Shown here in pieces: positions 45,148 through 56,390 of a stretch of DNA of 64,000 bases (the first letter of the stretch is position 1; each line of letters opens with the position of its first letter). The stretch covers positions 1 to 64,000 of the forward strand of contig JAXGGA010005223.1 of the NCBI GenBank assembly GCA_038373865.1, given 5' to 3'. Below the pieces are notes generated by a model. The model was not told the origin of the DNA, searched no databases, and saw nothing but the letters and a program-made list of their open reading frames with translations. A program made the translations under genes and the position numbers. This DNA is from Uloborus plumipes. Its lineage: Eukaryota > Arthropoda > Arachnida > Araneae > Uloboridae.

Positions 45148-46083
45148 TTTTTATCACTAATAAGCAGGGATACTGTATACACGTGTTTCGGCGTTACAAG
45201 GAACGCCTTTTTCAATGCGAAAAATTGGAAGCTTATAGATGCACAGATATCCGACAAAAGCAACGGTAGTAGTAGTATTGCATGAGTTATCGGGCAGGCA
45301 GAATGCCTTTTTCCCGAGCTGAATGGAGACAATGGTTCCGAAATGAAAAAGTCAGGAGAGAATTAGTGAAAGAGGAGTAAGGTGTGAAGGGAATTTCAAA
45401 AACGAAAAAAAAAAAAGAAAAAGAAAAGGAGTCTTTTCAGCGCCACTCTATTTGCAATATATATATATAATTACAACCCCATACATAATTAATGCCTCAA
45501 CCCATCAGATCTTGATTTTTGGGAATTCTTCCATATTTTGAAAAACAGTTCTCTGACTTAGTTAACGATATAAATGTTTTTCCTAATTTTTCTGCTGTTT
45601 GGCGTCCATTTGTATAATTTTACCTTCTCCCATTCTAATTTATTTGTCTGATATTGCTGGCATTTTTCCTAATTTCTACTTGTCTTTATTTGACTTTTTG
45701 TGATCTTCATTTACCGATTTGCTTTCTTCACATTCTGCTTTTTTGTTCTTGCGGTTAACGGTTTTAGCTTTGTATTTTTTATTATGTTAGTTATGTTTTT
45801 GGTTTATCGTGTCCCCAATCGAATTCCTTCTTTTCTTTCGTACCTGAAAGAAAGCTTCGGTTCAATCTTTATTTTTCCCATTGGATCTTTTTTTGGCTTA
45901 AAACTTTCTTATTGGTGTTCTGATAATCCGCTTTGTTTGCTTTTTAAGCTGTTCGCTTATGTTCCCGTTGCTTTTATCGGATGTCTGTGCATCCATAAGC
46001 TCCCAATTTTTCGCATTGAAAAAGGCGTTCCTTGTAACGCCGAAACACGTGTCTGCAGTATCCCTGCTTATTAGTGCTAAAAA
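45148..46083. repeat. Inverted repeat of 120-bp arms, possible Penelope-type debris
   Basis: The left arm 45148-45267 and the right arm 45960-46083 are inverted copies of about 90% identity: CACTAATAAGCAGGGATACT, then ACACGTGTTTCGGCGTTACA and AGGAACGCCTTTTTCAATGC. Sequences of the style 'CCGAAACACGTGT after an AACGCC hairpin' occur, as far as I recall, next to Penelope-like retroelements; this link is inference. The 124-codon frame at 45700-46074 runs from AT-rich DNA into the right arm and is unlikely to be a gene. The middle (45420-45700) is featureless. Confidence 0.5.
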
Positions 46084-46832
46084 CAATGCATTAAAAATTT
46101 AAAATATATTTATTTCTTTCGAAATGTAGATGTGTATTGGTTCTTCTGCAATTAAAGACCTAGTGTACTTCTCCAGGGACTGCACCACACTAAACTCGGC
46201 TACAGAGATTTTTGTGTTTACCGCTGCACGTGCTTCAACTGGTTGAATAGGGCCCTAACGAAAGCTTTGTTATTTGATCTAAGACCAAGCAACTACTGAC
46301 CTAGCCTCTCCAGAAGCCTTGATTTGGAAGGAAAATTTTGAGCAGTTTGTGATCGCGACAGAAAAAACAGGAGCCAGCCACCATTAATGAAAAAAGAAGG
46401 TGGGTCTTCGACTGGTAGGCATCGAACTCGTGAACTCGTTTTACTGATCAGGCCAACAAGGTGTCATTTCTCTAAAACTGGCATCTAACCTTTGATCTCA
46501 CAGCGCTATCATGGATACCATATTCATGTGAAAATGTTCTTTCTAATTTCCTACCAGATGGGAGCCCTTGGCTCCTAAGATTCAAAGTTGCACTAATTCT
46601 GTCGAGAACATTCAAGCGAAATAGATTTTAAGGCACCTTTAACTTACCATGTAACCTCAGGAATGTAACCTCAAGACTTTCTTTTTGTTAATCCGCTGGT
46701 TTAAAATGTGTTTGAATTCACAACTTTGGGCTGATCAAGGTAAGGTATCTTGAGTACTTCTCAAATTTCAGTAAACATTTAAGACGATTATTTTAATTCT
46801 TTCCAGGATGCGCAAGACGTATATACTCAAAG
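46084..46832. other. Weak tRNA-like segment, otherwise nothing
   Basis: On the minus strand at about 46470-46405 the words TTGTTGGCCTGATCAGTAAA and GAGTTCGATGCCTACC loosely recall an A box and a B box. A SINE head is possible. Slightly GC-richer than the flanks. Confidence 0.3.
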
Positions 46833-47580
46833 CTACGGATGCGCCTATTCATCGGCAGTACCGATTAATCGGCCATAATCGGCTACTTTGCCGATTATTA
46901 ATAATCGGCAAAATCGGGCCGATTAATCGGCTGAAAAATATTTTTCAGATATTATTCTTTAAAGTATACTTTCACTAGGAAACTATGAAGAATAATTTTA
47001 TTAACAGTAATAATAATCCTCACAGTTGATAAAGTTCTTTTTAATGAATTCTCCTACTTTGAATAAATATACATAGACAATGATGCAACATTTTTCATGT
47101 GGCGATACTTTTCTCCTTAGCACAGTGTTTTTAGATAGCCTCTAATTTTCAAAGAATAAAAGTATTGAAATAAATTGCTACTGATTACTAAAATGTATGA
47201 ATTAAAAGTACTCCTAAATTGGAGTCTTCACCACACACTCCCCCACCCCTCCTTTTTTTATAAATTTTTATTTCCAATTAACATAACTAACAATGTGTTA
47301 ATAATATTATTGACACTAATATGAAAATTGGTTCTAAGAAATTTGATAAAATATTGAAATTATTTTGTGAAAACTAGGAAAGTGGAAAAAAATCTTCTCC
47401 CAGAAATAAATTACTTACTATTTCTAAACTTGGAGTTGTATAAGAGATAAAAAACAGTGATGGTAAAATTGGTAGTAGAAAAACAATTATCCTTATCATT
47501 AATCGTCTCAGTCGATTAATTGGCCGATTATCAACAGCCTATTAATCGGTAATCGGCCAATTTGCTTATCGAGCATCCCT
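46833..47580. mobile_element. Non-autonomous hAT element
   Basis: 748 bp flanked by ACTCAAAG (46825-46832) and ACTCAAGG (47581-47588), an 8-bp duplication with one difference. The ends CTACGGATGC and GCATCCCT are short inverted repeats. Dense ATTAATCGGCCGATTA palindromic words lie at both subterminal regions. No transposase. Related to 16601-18014. Confidence 0.8.
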
Positions 47581-47588
47581 ACTCAAGG

Positions 47589-48749
47589 CATACATTATAT
47601 TGAAAATAAGCAAAAGCAGCCCCACATATAGGATAAATATATTAATTTTGCAAAACCAGGAGGGGGCAATCTCCCTCTCCTGACCCCTCTAAACGATTTA
47701 TCTAGGTAAAGTAACTTACAATTATTATACCCCAAAGTTGTGACAATAAGCCCTGTTGTATATTTATTTAATAAGAGTTGATTTGCAGGAATAGCAGCAG
47801 TTAAACATTAATTAATGACATTTAAAAGTCTATTTATTCGTGGCAGAATTTGTTAAATCTTTAGTGACATACCAGTATTTGAGAGTTAAATTCGTTGTTT
47901 GTTTAAAAGTTAAGCAATAGGAATTTAAATTTATTTTAAGTGTTAGTCCAAAAACGTACATTGCATTTAATGGAGGATCAATTTTATACTACCGTAAATG
48001 GATTAACCAGTGTTTTCAGGTGTTCTGTAATTGCCCTTTATATTGAACTGAATTGAGCTTCCTATTTATTCCTAATTGCATTGAGCTAGCTAATTTAAAA
48101 AAAAAAAACATTATCTGTTATCAAAGTAACATCTGAATACTCCAAAAAGGTCAAAGGTTTTTCTTTCTCTTACTATTGATCACAAAATATTAAAAAAGGC
48201 GGGAAATATTCGGTTGGCTCTTTTTTAGCGATACTCTCCGACAAAAGAATCCCCATCGATTGAACCTTAAATAGAACGAACGTGTGGAACGTCATCTTTT
48301 TCGCGACTCTTGGAATAAACAGAAAGTTCTTGAAAAGCTGAGGATCAATCGGTGTGAAACATCTGTTTCGAAGGCTTCTTTTCATGCAAAAAAGAAAAAA
48401 AAAAGATATCGATTACAAGTTTATCTAAGCTTTTGTAAAAAGTTAGGTTCTCCGATAGATATTCTGTCAGTTTGGCTGGGGGAGCATAATGGATTATACG
48501 TAAGAAAAACTAAAATTATTATAGATTATACATAAACATGCGCATAAATGAATAAATAAATACACAGACATATTGCTGTAATAAATGACAACACAAAATA
48601 ATGCCATAAATATCAGTTTTATAAAAATGGATATGAAGTTTCTTGATCATTTTGTATCTTTATTTAATGTTTACGCCAGAGCTGAGAATCATTTTAAACA
48701 CTTTAAAATATTATTGCAGTATACTTCATTTGAAAAGTTCATACAGACA
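47589..48749. other. No recognised gene
   Basis: AT-rich. An 83-codon frame at 48284-48535 is Lys/Arg-rich at an A run and not recognised. Confidence 0.4.
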
Positions 48750-49020
48750 CAGTCCAGTCACATTAATGTGACCACGTGTCAAAGCTAGAATGACCACCTT
48801 TCTCAGAACGAACTGCTGCGAGACGTGCACGAAGAGAGTCAATTAGGTTCCTGAAGGTGTTCACTGGGATGTTGAGCCATGCCGACTACGCTAGATTACG
48901 AAGCCCTCACCTACTTTTTGCATACCCTGAAGTGCTTTATGCTGCCTCGTGCCTTCTGTGATCGGTTAGTTAACGCCGACTTTGAAAATACGTGGTTTAC
49001 GCATTAATGTGACTCGACTG
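48750..49020. mobile_element. DNA transposon remnant with CACATTAATGTGAC ends
   Basis: The ends CAGTCCAGTCACATTAATGT and, inverted, CAGTCGAGTCACATTAATGC are near-identical; TA follows on the right (49021-49022), but the left flank is not TA. The interior (CTGCTGCGAGACGTGCACGA, then GGGATGTTGAGCCATGCCGA) is GC-richer and looks like part of a formerly coding region, but is too short to assign. Probably an internally deleted copy. Confidence 0.65.
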
Positions 49021-49086
49021 TATATAACTTTAAATTAATTTCAATTTCACTTAAAGGGAAAATGATATTGGTTATTTTAGTTCTTA

Positions 49087-49450
49087 ATCTTTTGTATATA
49101 TATATGTATGTATGTCCTTTATAGACTCAAAAACTACCCGACCGATTTCGCTAAAAATTTCACAATGTGTTTGTGTCCTCACTGGGCATATAAGAAGATC
49201 AATTAGAAAACAAAATCTGACAGTTCTTTTTTTATATTCCAATTTTAGTTGAAACTTCCTCATAAAATCCCTAATTTTTTAAAGACTTTCGCACATTCAA
49301 ATCATTATTTAGTGCTTCATCTAAACTTCCACTCCATAGCTAATTTTGCGTTTGATGTTGTCTTTGCTTCGCTGAGGCTCACGTGGTTTTCTGAGGTTTC
49401 CTGAGGCTTTCAGTTCAAATAGTCAAGAAATGTTTCTTTCGTGAGTATTC
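49087..49450 (+). mobile_element. Helitron-like 5' fragment
   Basis: TATATATATATGTATGTATG leads into TCCTTTATAGACTCAAAAAC and TACCCGACCGATTTCGCTAA, the style of non-autonomous Helitron 5' regions. No 3' hairpin/CTAG end was found before the foldback at 49464. Confidence 0.4.
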
Positions 49451-49463
49451 ACCCTTGAATATA

Positions 49464-50113
49464 CAGGGTGTCCACTCCAATCGTGGACCAATAGCTAATT
49501 TCTAAACCGTTAGAGATAAGCATATAGTTTATTTAGGAAAAAATCTCCAAATTACGAAAGGAATTTTGGGTCTATTCAATGTTTTTCAAAAAATCAAATT
49601 TTGAAAGAGTTACGAAATTTAAATTTTTATACAGCCCCCCAGTCCTATCAATCATATTTAGTAAAACATTCTTGACACTGTAACGTTTAAAACTAAAAAA
49701 AAATCACTCTTCTACCACAAAAATTGACCGAGTTATGACGTTTTGAAAAATCAAGATTTTGAATGATTTCGCATACGGTCCTTAAGCGATCGCTCGATGA
49801 CGTCATGAAATCATGCAAAATCTTGATTTTTCAAAACGCCATAACTCGGTCAATTTTTGTGGTAGAAGAGTGAGTTTTTTTTAGTTTTAAACGTTATAGT
49901 GTCAAGAATGTTTTACTAAATATGATTGATAGGACTGGGGGGCTGTATAAAAATTTAAATTTCGTAACTCTTTCAAAATTTGATTTTTTGAAAAACATTG
50001 AATAGACCCAAAATTCCTTTCGTAATTTGAAGATTTTTTCCTAAATGAACTATATGCGTATCTCTAACGGTTTAGAATTTAGCTATTGGTCCACGATTGG
50101 AGTGGACACCCTG
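49464..50113. mobile_element. 650-bp foldback element
   Basis: The two arms (about 49464-49770 and 49805-50113) are inverted copies almost base for base, joined by a short centre with GCGATCGC and GACGTCA. TA flanks both ends (49462-49463, 50114-50115); the termini are CAGGGTGTCCACTCCAATCG. It looks like a Tc1/mariner-type MITE turned into a full palindrome. No coding. Confidence 0.9.
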
Positions 50114-50115
50114 TA

Positions 50116-50736
50116 TAATACTTCTGTTTTTAATTTTTCAAAAGTAGAAACTCAATTTTTTAGAAAATCATCACAGATAAATAACACATTTAAGTTTGAT
50201 TTCACGTTGTCCTTCACGCCGATTTAACTGACCACATTGTCACAAAAAATACCTTCTTGGATTTCGCATGTTGCATTTTACACCGCGCGACACAAGGCAT
50301 ATCCACCAGAAACTATATTGGGCTAACCATGAAAATCTTTAGGGTTTTGGTAAATGAGATCGATGTAACTCAATATTAGAACGATCCATCACATTGGTAG
50401 CTGTTGCATCGGGAGGTTTAATACTTCGTGGATCATTTGCTGTGCTAAATGTGGGAAGCAAGGCAAACTTCCAATGTTCTTGGTTTAGTGTCAATCGACA
50501 TCAAAGAGGAAAAGAATAAGTAACTGTCCATAACTTTGATGTACATTTAGAAACAAATGAGAACCGCTCTTCTCTCTGAGTTCTACCTAGTCACACCTAG
50601 TCTTATTTCCATGATAGAAAATTCGTCAGAAGCATCTACGGTGATGAGTCCCTCTTATGTATATCCCTCATTCCCATACTCCTTTGTTACAAACTGTTGC
50701 AGATTTTACCAAACCTCCGACCGTCCCCCTTTCCCC
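50116..50736. other. No recognised gene
   Basis: Moderate composition; short frames only. Confidence 0.35.
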
Positions 50737-51116
50737 CACTGTAAAAAATGAATTTTGGTTTTTACAGTATAATTCAGCTAATTTTATAGAAATAAACTCT
50801 GAAAATTTCTACTTTTACAGTAATAAACCATGAAATTGCTAACATTACAGTACTAAGCTGCGAAATTGCAAAATTTTACAGTTTATTACGGTGCATTTTA
50901 CAGTTTTGAACTGGAGCCTCTGCTGCCAGTAATATCCTGTTTCTTTACAGTATAATACAGCTGAATTATACGGCAATAAACGGCAAAATTGCTGACTTTA
51001 CAGTAAGAAACTAAAATTACTAGTTTTACAGTTTAATATCGTGCATTTTACATTTTTAATTGGAACCGGGGCTGCCAGAATTAAACTGTAAAATCAACAG
51101 TTAATTTTTTGTAGTG
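50737..51116. mobile_element. ACTGTAAA-type element, copy 5
   Basis: The ends CACTGTAAAAAATG and AATTTTTTGTAGTG are the best-kept termini of the family. The interior has TCTGCTGCCAGTAATATCCT and repeated AAATTGCTAAC/TTTACAGT words, in the same orientation as copy 3. Confidence 0.8.
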
Positions 51117-51206
51117 CAAAGAGGACCTTACTTCGTGCATGAGGCCCCTGAAAAAAGTAACAAAAACAATATTTCAAGCTGAGTAAAACATTATTTCAAG
51201 ACAGTA

Positions 51207-51380
51207 CAGTCGAGCGCCGCTTATTAGAATGTCGGATAAAAGAATATCCCGCTTTATATAATAGATTTTCAATGCCCCAAACTGTTGTAATGCATTATTT
51301 TGATCCCGGATAATGGAATATCCCGTTCAGTAGAATAAATTTCGTGGCAAAATTGCTATTCCATTAAGCGGGTTCGACTG
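51207..51380. mobile_element. pogo/Tigger-type MITE, complete
   Basis: 174 bp flanked by TA (51205-51206, 51381-51382), with ends CAGTCGAGCGCCGCTTATTA and, inverted, CAGTCGAACCCGCTTAATGG. The interior contains ATCCCGGATAATGGAATATC. A second copy ends at 3111. Confidence 0.8.
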
Positions 51381-51547
51381 TATAAACTAACAGTTAAACC
51401 TCGTTGAAACGAGCCCCAATTAAACCTTTAGAATCAGCTCGTATCCTCCGTAACTTGTCTTATTCGAAAGGTAATGAACCAGCAAGAAGTGGGACGGAGG
51501 CGCAGCGTAGTTAGTCCTTTTAGCATTAATATCCTCGTTTCTACAGC

Positions 51548-51910
51548 GTGTTCGAATTAACTAGAGGTTCCATATCTACATCTTTAAACATAAAAGTCGC
51601 ACTAGTCAAGAAACACCATAGTAACAATGCACGAATGGTCAAACAGATTCTCGTCGATGTCAAACAGTTGTATCGACGTAGAGTCCAAAAGTCCTGCGAC
51701 AAACTTCGATCTTGTACTCTGGAACCTAAGCAGCGCTCGCATGGAGTGATCCAGCCAGTGCACAGGTTGATCATAATGGTACCCCTCCCCAAAGCCATCA
51801 TGTGTGCGAGAGCTCGTTTAAGAATCTGGCAAGACATCCAATGTTTCTTGCCTAGTCTTCCTGCCTTCGTTAAAGCACAGCTCGCAGCAGAGTCACAGAA
51901 AGAGTGTTAA
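51548..51910 (+). CDS. Open frame of 120 codons, unknown
   Basis: Reads MFELTRGSISTSLNIKVALV, and later YRRRVQKSCDKLRSCTLEPK and VPLPKAIMCARARLRIWQDI. Balanced composition and GC near half, unlike the AT-rich chance frames. The antisense strand is also open for 98 codons over the same DNA (51541-51837), so the coding strand cannot be decided by eye. No family recognised. Neighbouring non-repetitive DNA (51900-52540) has similar composition and another short frame (52350-52538). Confidence 0.2.
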   Translation: MFELTRGSISTSLNIKVALVKKHHSNNARMVKQILVDVKQLYRRRVQKSCDKLRSCTLEPKQRSHGVIQPVHRLIIMVPLPKAIMCARARLRIWQDIQCFLPSLPAFVKAQLAAESQKEC

Positions 51911-52564
51911 GTGCTCTGAAGTGATATTTCATTCTCTTTTGGATGCATTGGAAAGTCCCTATTGCTGTGTGTTTTAGATGTTAAACTCTCAGAATTTGAG
52001 TGCCGGGACAATTTGCGATTATTTCGCAAAACTCCTTGCGCGCATTTATGGATGTACCTCCTTGAATTAAGTGATAACAGTTTTAGAAAATCACGAGACC
52101 ATCAGGTTATAACTAGAGACTATAGTTTGCATACATCTTCGCGTTGCTTATTAATTTATTAAGTCTCCGCGAACACCTATCACTACCCGCAACATCTACT
52201 CTCAAAAGAGCCATCTCGCGTAGTCTCTATAATTTCTCAACCCTTCCCTTACACAAACAGATTCATGCCATTGAGCTAATATAATAAATTGTTCGTCGGA
52301 CATAGTTGAGATGATCACTGACTAGAAATATATAGAAATCGCAAAAAACATGTTTACTAGAACGCGAGATATTACGAACATGAACTTCTGCAAACATAAG
52401 ATCGCGACCGTCTCGATGCCCTACCATGTGCTTCAAGGGCTCGCTGGCAGGGAGCCAGAAGAGTGCCAGTTCTTAGCAGGACTGCATTGGTGGAAGCACG
52501 CGAAAATGCGAGACGTTAGTATAGACCTGCCATTCTGACAAGAAGGACTATATGACATTTTGAG
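51911..52564. other. Non-repetitive stretch, no gene assigned
   Basis: Balanced composition compared with the flanks. The 62-codon frame at 52350-52538 (from MFTRTRDITNMNFCKHKIAT) is not recognised. Confidence 0.3.
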
Positions 52565-52690
52565 TTCAAAAAGCACAACATATCGCAATTTGTCAACTGT
52601 TTCAATAAAGTTGTAAATTTTATTGAGCTAGTACTCCACTGTCAATGACATTTTTTGCAACTAGTTTGGAAATATGTTGCCTAAATGCAG
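52565..52690. repeat. Dispersed repeat related to 56165-56275
   Basis: Shares the order AAAAGCACAACATATCGCAA, TTTGTCAACTGTTT, TTGTAAATTTT and TTTGCAACTAGTTTGGAAA with 56165-56275. Possibly a SINE tail. Confidence 0.5.
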
Positions 52691-52748
52691 GAAATAATAA
52701 TATGCGTGCAAGCCAAAATGGACCTCCCGAGACGTCCTATAGAGTCAC

Positions 52749-52872
52749 CCTGTCTTCCGGGCTGGTTTGGGCCTTGCCTCGATTTGCTGTATTGATTCCT
52801 TCTGCATGACACTCTGGCCGAGACAACCAACATTGAAACAATTGCAAGTGCAATACAAAATCCAGCAACGGT
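52749..52872 (-). CDS. Candidate internal exon encoding a transmembrane segment
   Basis: On the minus strand a strong acceptor (TTTAATTCTGTCTTTTTCAG, ending at 52873) precedes an open stretch reading TVAGFCIALAIVSMLVVSAR and then VSCRRNQYSKSRQGPNQPG, that is, about 20 hydrophobic residues followed by a basic cytoplasmic-like segment. A possible donor CAGG/GTGACT follows at 52748, giving 124 bases; the frame stays open beyond it for another 20 codons, so the donor is uncertain. The stretch is not part of any repeat seen here and is GC-richer than the flanks. If real, it would belong to a minus-strand membrane protein gene whose other exons are elsewhere. I do not recognise the protein. Confidence 0.4.
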
Positions 52873-52879
52873 CTGAAAA

Positions 52880-53669
52880 AGACAGAATTAAACTACGTGT
52901 TCTAAATGAATGATGATTAAGCCGAAACGTGAATAGAACGTTCAGGGAAGAAAAAACACTGCGCCATTTAGTGTCAGCGAGTACTGCGAAAGGGCGAAAC
53001 TAACGAGCGTGACTAAAATTATTACGACTAACATGGTATTCTCGACTTGACAGTGAAATAAAAGGAAAACAAATTTCGTGCTACAAGAGGGGCCATCTGT
53101 TATTCATCGTCAGTGTTGCTGCATTCATAGCAAACCATTCCGAAACGCGAGGTTCTGTATAAAAGCTCCATGCCACTTTTCCCTCTCGCTGCTTATAGGA
53201 AAAAATGTATATTTAAGAATAAGGACCATTACATTAAAAGCTAAGACATTCAATTAAGGGCGTAATGGGGTCGTAAAAAGTTTCCGAGATACAAACTAAA
53301 TAATGCTATATTTTAGTATAAATATAAAACTGATGTAACATATTTGTTTTTTTGTATGTTTTGTATTTTTTATCCTTATACAACTCCACAGTTTCGTCGG
53401 ACACATTTATCAACTTTAGGAAAAACTTTGAAGAGCAACATGAGTTACATCAAGAATGAACTCTAGAATTCATAGAGATGCGGGGCTTTGAAACAAAAAA
53501 AAAATCAAAACAAAATTAAAATTTTTTTGCGTTCTCAATAACGGCCATTTTGCTGTTTATTATTTTGTGAAGTAAATAGAGTAATAGAGGTATAATAATA
53601 ATTAAGCATTTATACAAGCAAACAACTTGGATATACAAAATTTCACACAATTTATATAATGCACGTACA
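52880..53669. other. No recognised gene
   Basis: Upstream of the candidate exon on the minus strand; no second exon could be picked out. A/T-rich after 53230. Confidence 0.35.
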
Positions 53670-53815
53670 AGAATGAAAGCTCAACCACACCTCTCACTGG
53701 AATCATATGCTTACTGGAGCCACACGTCAGAGGAGTCATTAACTTGAGCCTAGCATCATGTCTCATGCAACTCTCCAGCACCTTTCAGCTCCAAAAGAAA
53801 TGAAATCATGATGTC
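53670..53815 (+). repeat. Diverged SINE body
   Basis: Parallels the body of the SINE at 57745-58165: AAGCTCAACCACACCTCTCA with ACTGGAATCATATGCTTACT and GGAG, then TTTCAGCTCCAAAAGAAATG. No tRNA-like head remains. Confidence 0.5.
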
Positions 53816-55629
53816 TATTGTTCAACAAACGACTTACGATAAACATGGCATATTCGACACAATTTTAGAGGGCTCTACACTATTTCATTTGCCTGAAATA
53901 AGTTTAAAAACAATTAAATGCGAGACGCTATAAAGTCTTACTAAAGATCACCCGAGAAGCTCGACACACCGGATTAATAATCTACGCTCAAATCACATAA
54001 AATCAACTCAAACGTTAATTCAACTAACTGTATTTCATCTTAAACTCAAAAAGCATCTTGAGCGAGAAAAGTCAAAACAAGAAAGAAAAACGGAATCTGA
54101 CCTAACGACGGGCAACAGATTATGCGAGTGTACTACTACTAGTTCTCCGATATCATCTTCGCATATACAGCCTGATACTCCTCTGCCCACATATACTAAC
54201 ATCTTCCAAACAAGCAATCCTCACAAGCTTCAAGAGACGATCGAAGTCCGTTATCTTACCACGCAAAATATCTAGCAACACACCTTAACAACTCTATCCT
54301 GATACGTAACGTTTAGGTTCTTTTGTTAAAAAAAATAAAAGAAAAGTTTTACTGAAAACGAGTGCAAGGCACTTACCACTCCTTCCAAATTAACAAACAC
54401 TCCTATGGAACATAGTTATCGACTGAAATTGATTGAAGCAAAGAGAAGGGGATCACAAATCAGATGTTTCATTTCGAGCGCAATCCCTGAGAGCGAAAAT
54501 TAGCTCTCACCAGATACAACGATTTATTATACTATACTAATAACCTTCATTTTCATTCAAAGCGAAGAGATAATTTCTTCTCTTTATTCATCTTTCTGCT
54601 TTGACGAACATATTAACACTTTCTTAGTGGAATACATTTCAACTCATGCTATCACATTTTATTAAGCGAAATGTCCAAAAAATAAACTTTTAGAAAAACA
54701 ATTTCGCTTTTTTTTTCTATCTCCAGTAACACAATGTCAGTGCTTGTTTCTCAATGCAATAAAATGAAAATTATATATTGAGATTGGTCTTTGTTAATTA
54801 TTCTACACTGATCTGTAATTCAAAAGAGTATTCTATCAATACTTGGTCTCTCGTTTTGAATACAATCATTCAGTGAGATAATTTTTTCTTTACTACGCGC
54901 AGTGATGATGGGGGGGGAAGTAATACACCCAAGTTGAAATCATCCTCCAAACATCTAAGCTGAGTACAATCAACGCACTATGGTTGCAAAAACGATCATG
55001 ACTAGACGCGATACTCAGAGCAAAAAACACCTAGACAAACATACCCGCGCGGTGTAACATCACAATCTGTCTACGCGCCATTGATGCAGAGAGTACATGG
55101 TGCGACGCACTTCGATTCATACAGTACTCGGGTTATTGGGAGGTTGTGTTGGAAAAACGGTGTTTGGGACAGGAGGTATGTGCTGTGGAGGAGGGGAGAA
55201 GAGAGGCGAGGGGGGATGAAGAGGCGTGATTTCTATGAGTTTTTTTCCCAGTACGTCAAATTTATGGCACATCTTGCTTTCAAAAAAATATGTTGCACCT
55301 ATCGGAATTGTTAGATTTTAAATAGTTGAAATAATTTGGAACTTCAAAAACATTTAAAAATGTAATAATTTTCATGAATCATGTTAGATATTATGTTACA
55401 CAGAATTTTACATGCGAAAAATAAGGTTTTTTTAGTTGTATACCTTTTTTTTGGGGGTTTATCTTTCTCGTATTTGACTAAAATAAATATTTGTATCTCA
55501 CACCAGGAATACCTATCAAATAACTATGTTTTTTTTATATTTTTCCTCCTCAAATACAGAAAATGATACTTTTATTAAACGATATGTTACTGAAAAAAAA
55601 GCATAGCATAAACTAAGGACTACTTATTC
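53816..55629. other. Non-repetitive stretch with a CpG-richer spot
   Basis: The part 54960-55210 contains several CpGs (ACCCGCGCGGTG, CTACGCGCC) and a G-rich run. It could hold a 5' exon or promoter for a neighbouring gene, but no TATA or initiator is decisive. The frames at 54035-54217 (minus) and 55081-55314 (plus) are not recognised. Confidence 0.3.
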
Positions 55630-56390
55630 AAGGAAAGAGAGCTGGGAATTTAAAAGCATTATTTTTCTCCGAGGTTTATCTTTTATTTACAGGAAACATA
55701 GTTTCCTAATTTTCTCCTGAATTTGTTTGCGTCTGCGAGCAAAAATATTCAAGCTTTTGGAGTCAGCAGTACGGTAACACAATTTACCCTCTTTCGAAAA
55801 GAACCATGTTTGTTCTCTCATGGTCAATTTAGAAGTCAAATATTTTCCTACATGAGCGGGAAGTTTTTGTGTAAGTTTCAGTCTTTTTTCATTTGTTTTA
55901 ATTCCATTAGGAAAACTGCTTTTGGGAAGAGTACATAAATTTTCTATTTTGGAGACGCCGTTTAAATTCTCGTCAAATATAAGAAACGTAATTTTTTTAT
56001 AAATGATAGGGTGCAGTCATCTAATGCGGCGGTACTTCTAAATATGAGATTGATATATATTCTTAAAATATGCATTCCACATCTACAGTGAATGTCGGAA
56101 CTAGTGGGTAAAGCACTGGGACGCGAAACGTTGGCAGATAGCCAATCTGAAAGAGGGATCATTTGAGGTTCGAAAAGAAAACATATAGCAATTCGTCACT
56201 GTTTAAAACATTGTAATTTTTCCTTACTGTTTTGAATTTTCGGCAACTAGTCGGAAAAAGTACCAAATAAGAAATTGAGCTGAAAAGTTAAAAGCATCAT
56301 TTTTCCGGCAAGGTTTAAAATCTTGTATTAACAAGAAACATAGTTTCCTAATTTTGTCCTGAATTTCTTTGCGTCTGTAAATAAACGTAT
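55630..56390. repeat. Direct repeat around a tRNA-like segment
   Basis: GAGCTGGGAATTTAAAAGCA through ACATAGTTTCCTAATTTTCT and GAATTTGTTTGCGTCTG (55640-55736) recurs at 56275-56380 with about 80% identity, 640 bases apart. Between them, at 56098-56170, lies a tRNA-like segment: AACTAGTGGGTAAAGCACTG as A box and TTTGAGGTTCGAAAAG as a damaged B box, followed by the dispersed repeat 56165-56275. Confidence 0.6.

Noticed and set aside
45700..46074. 124-codon plus-strand frame as a membrane protein gene
   Set aside because: The hydrophobic look follows from T-rich DNA, and the C-terminus is the right arm of an inverted repeat.
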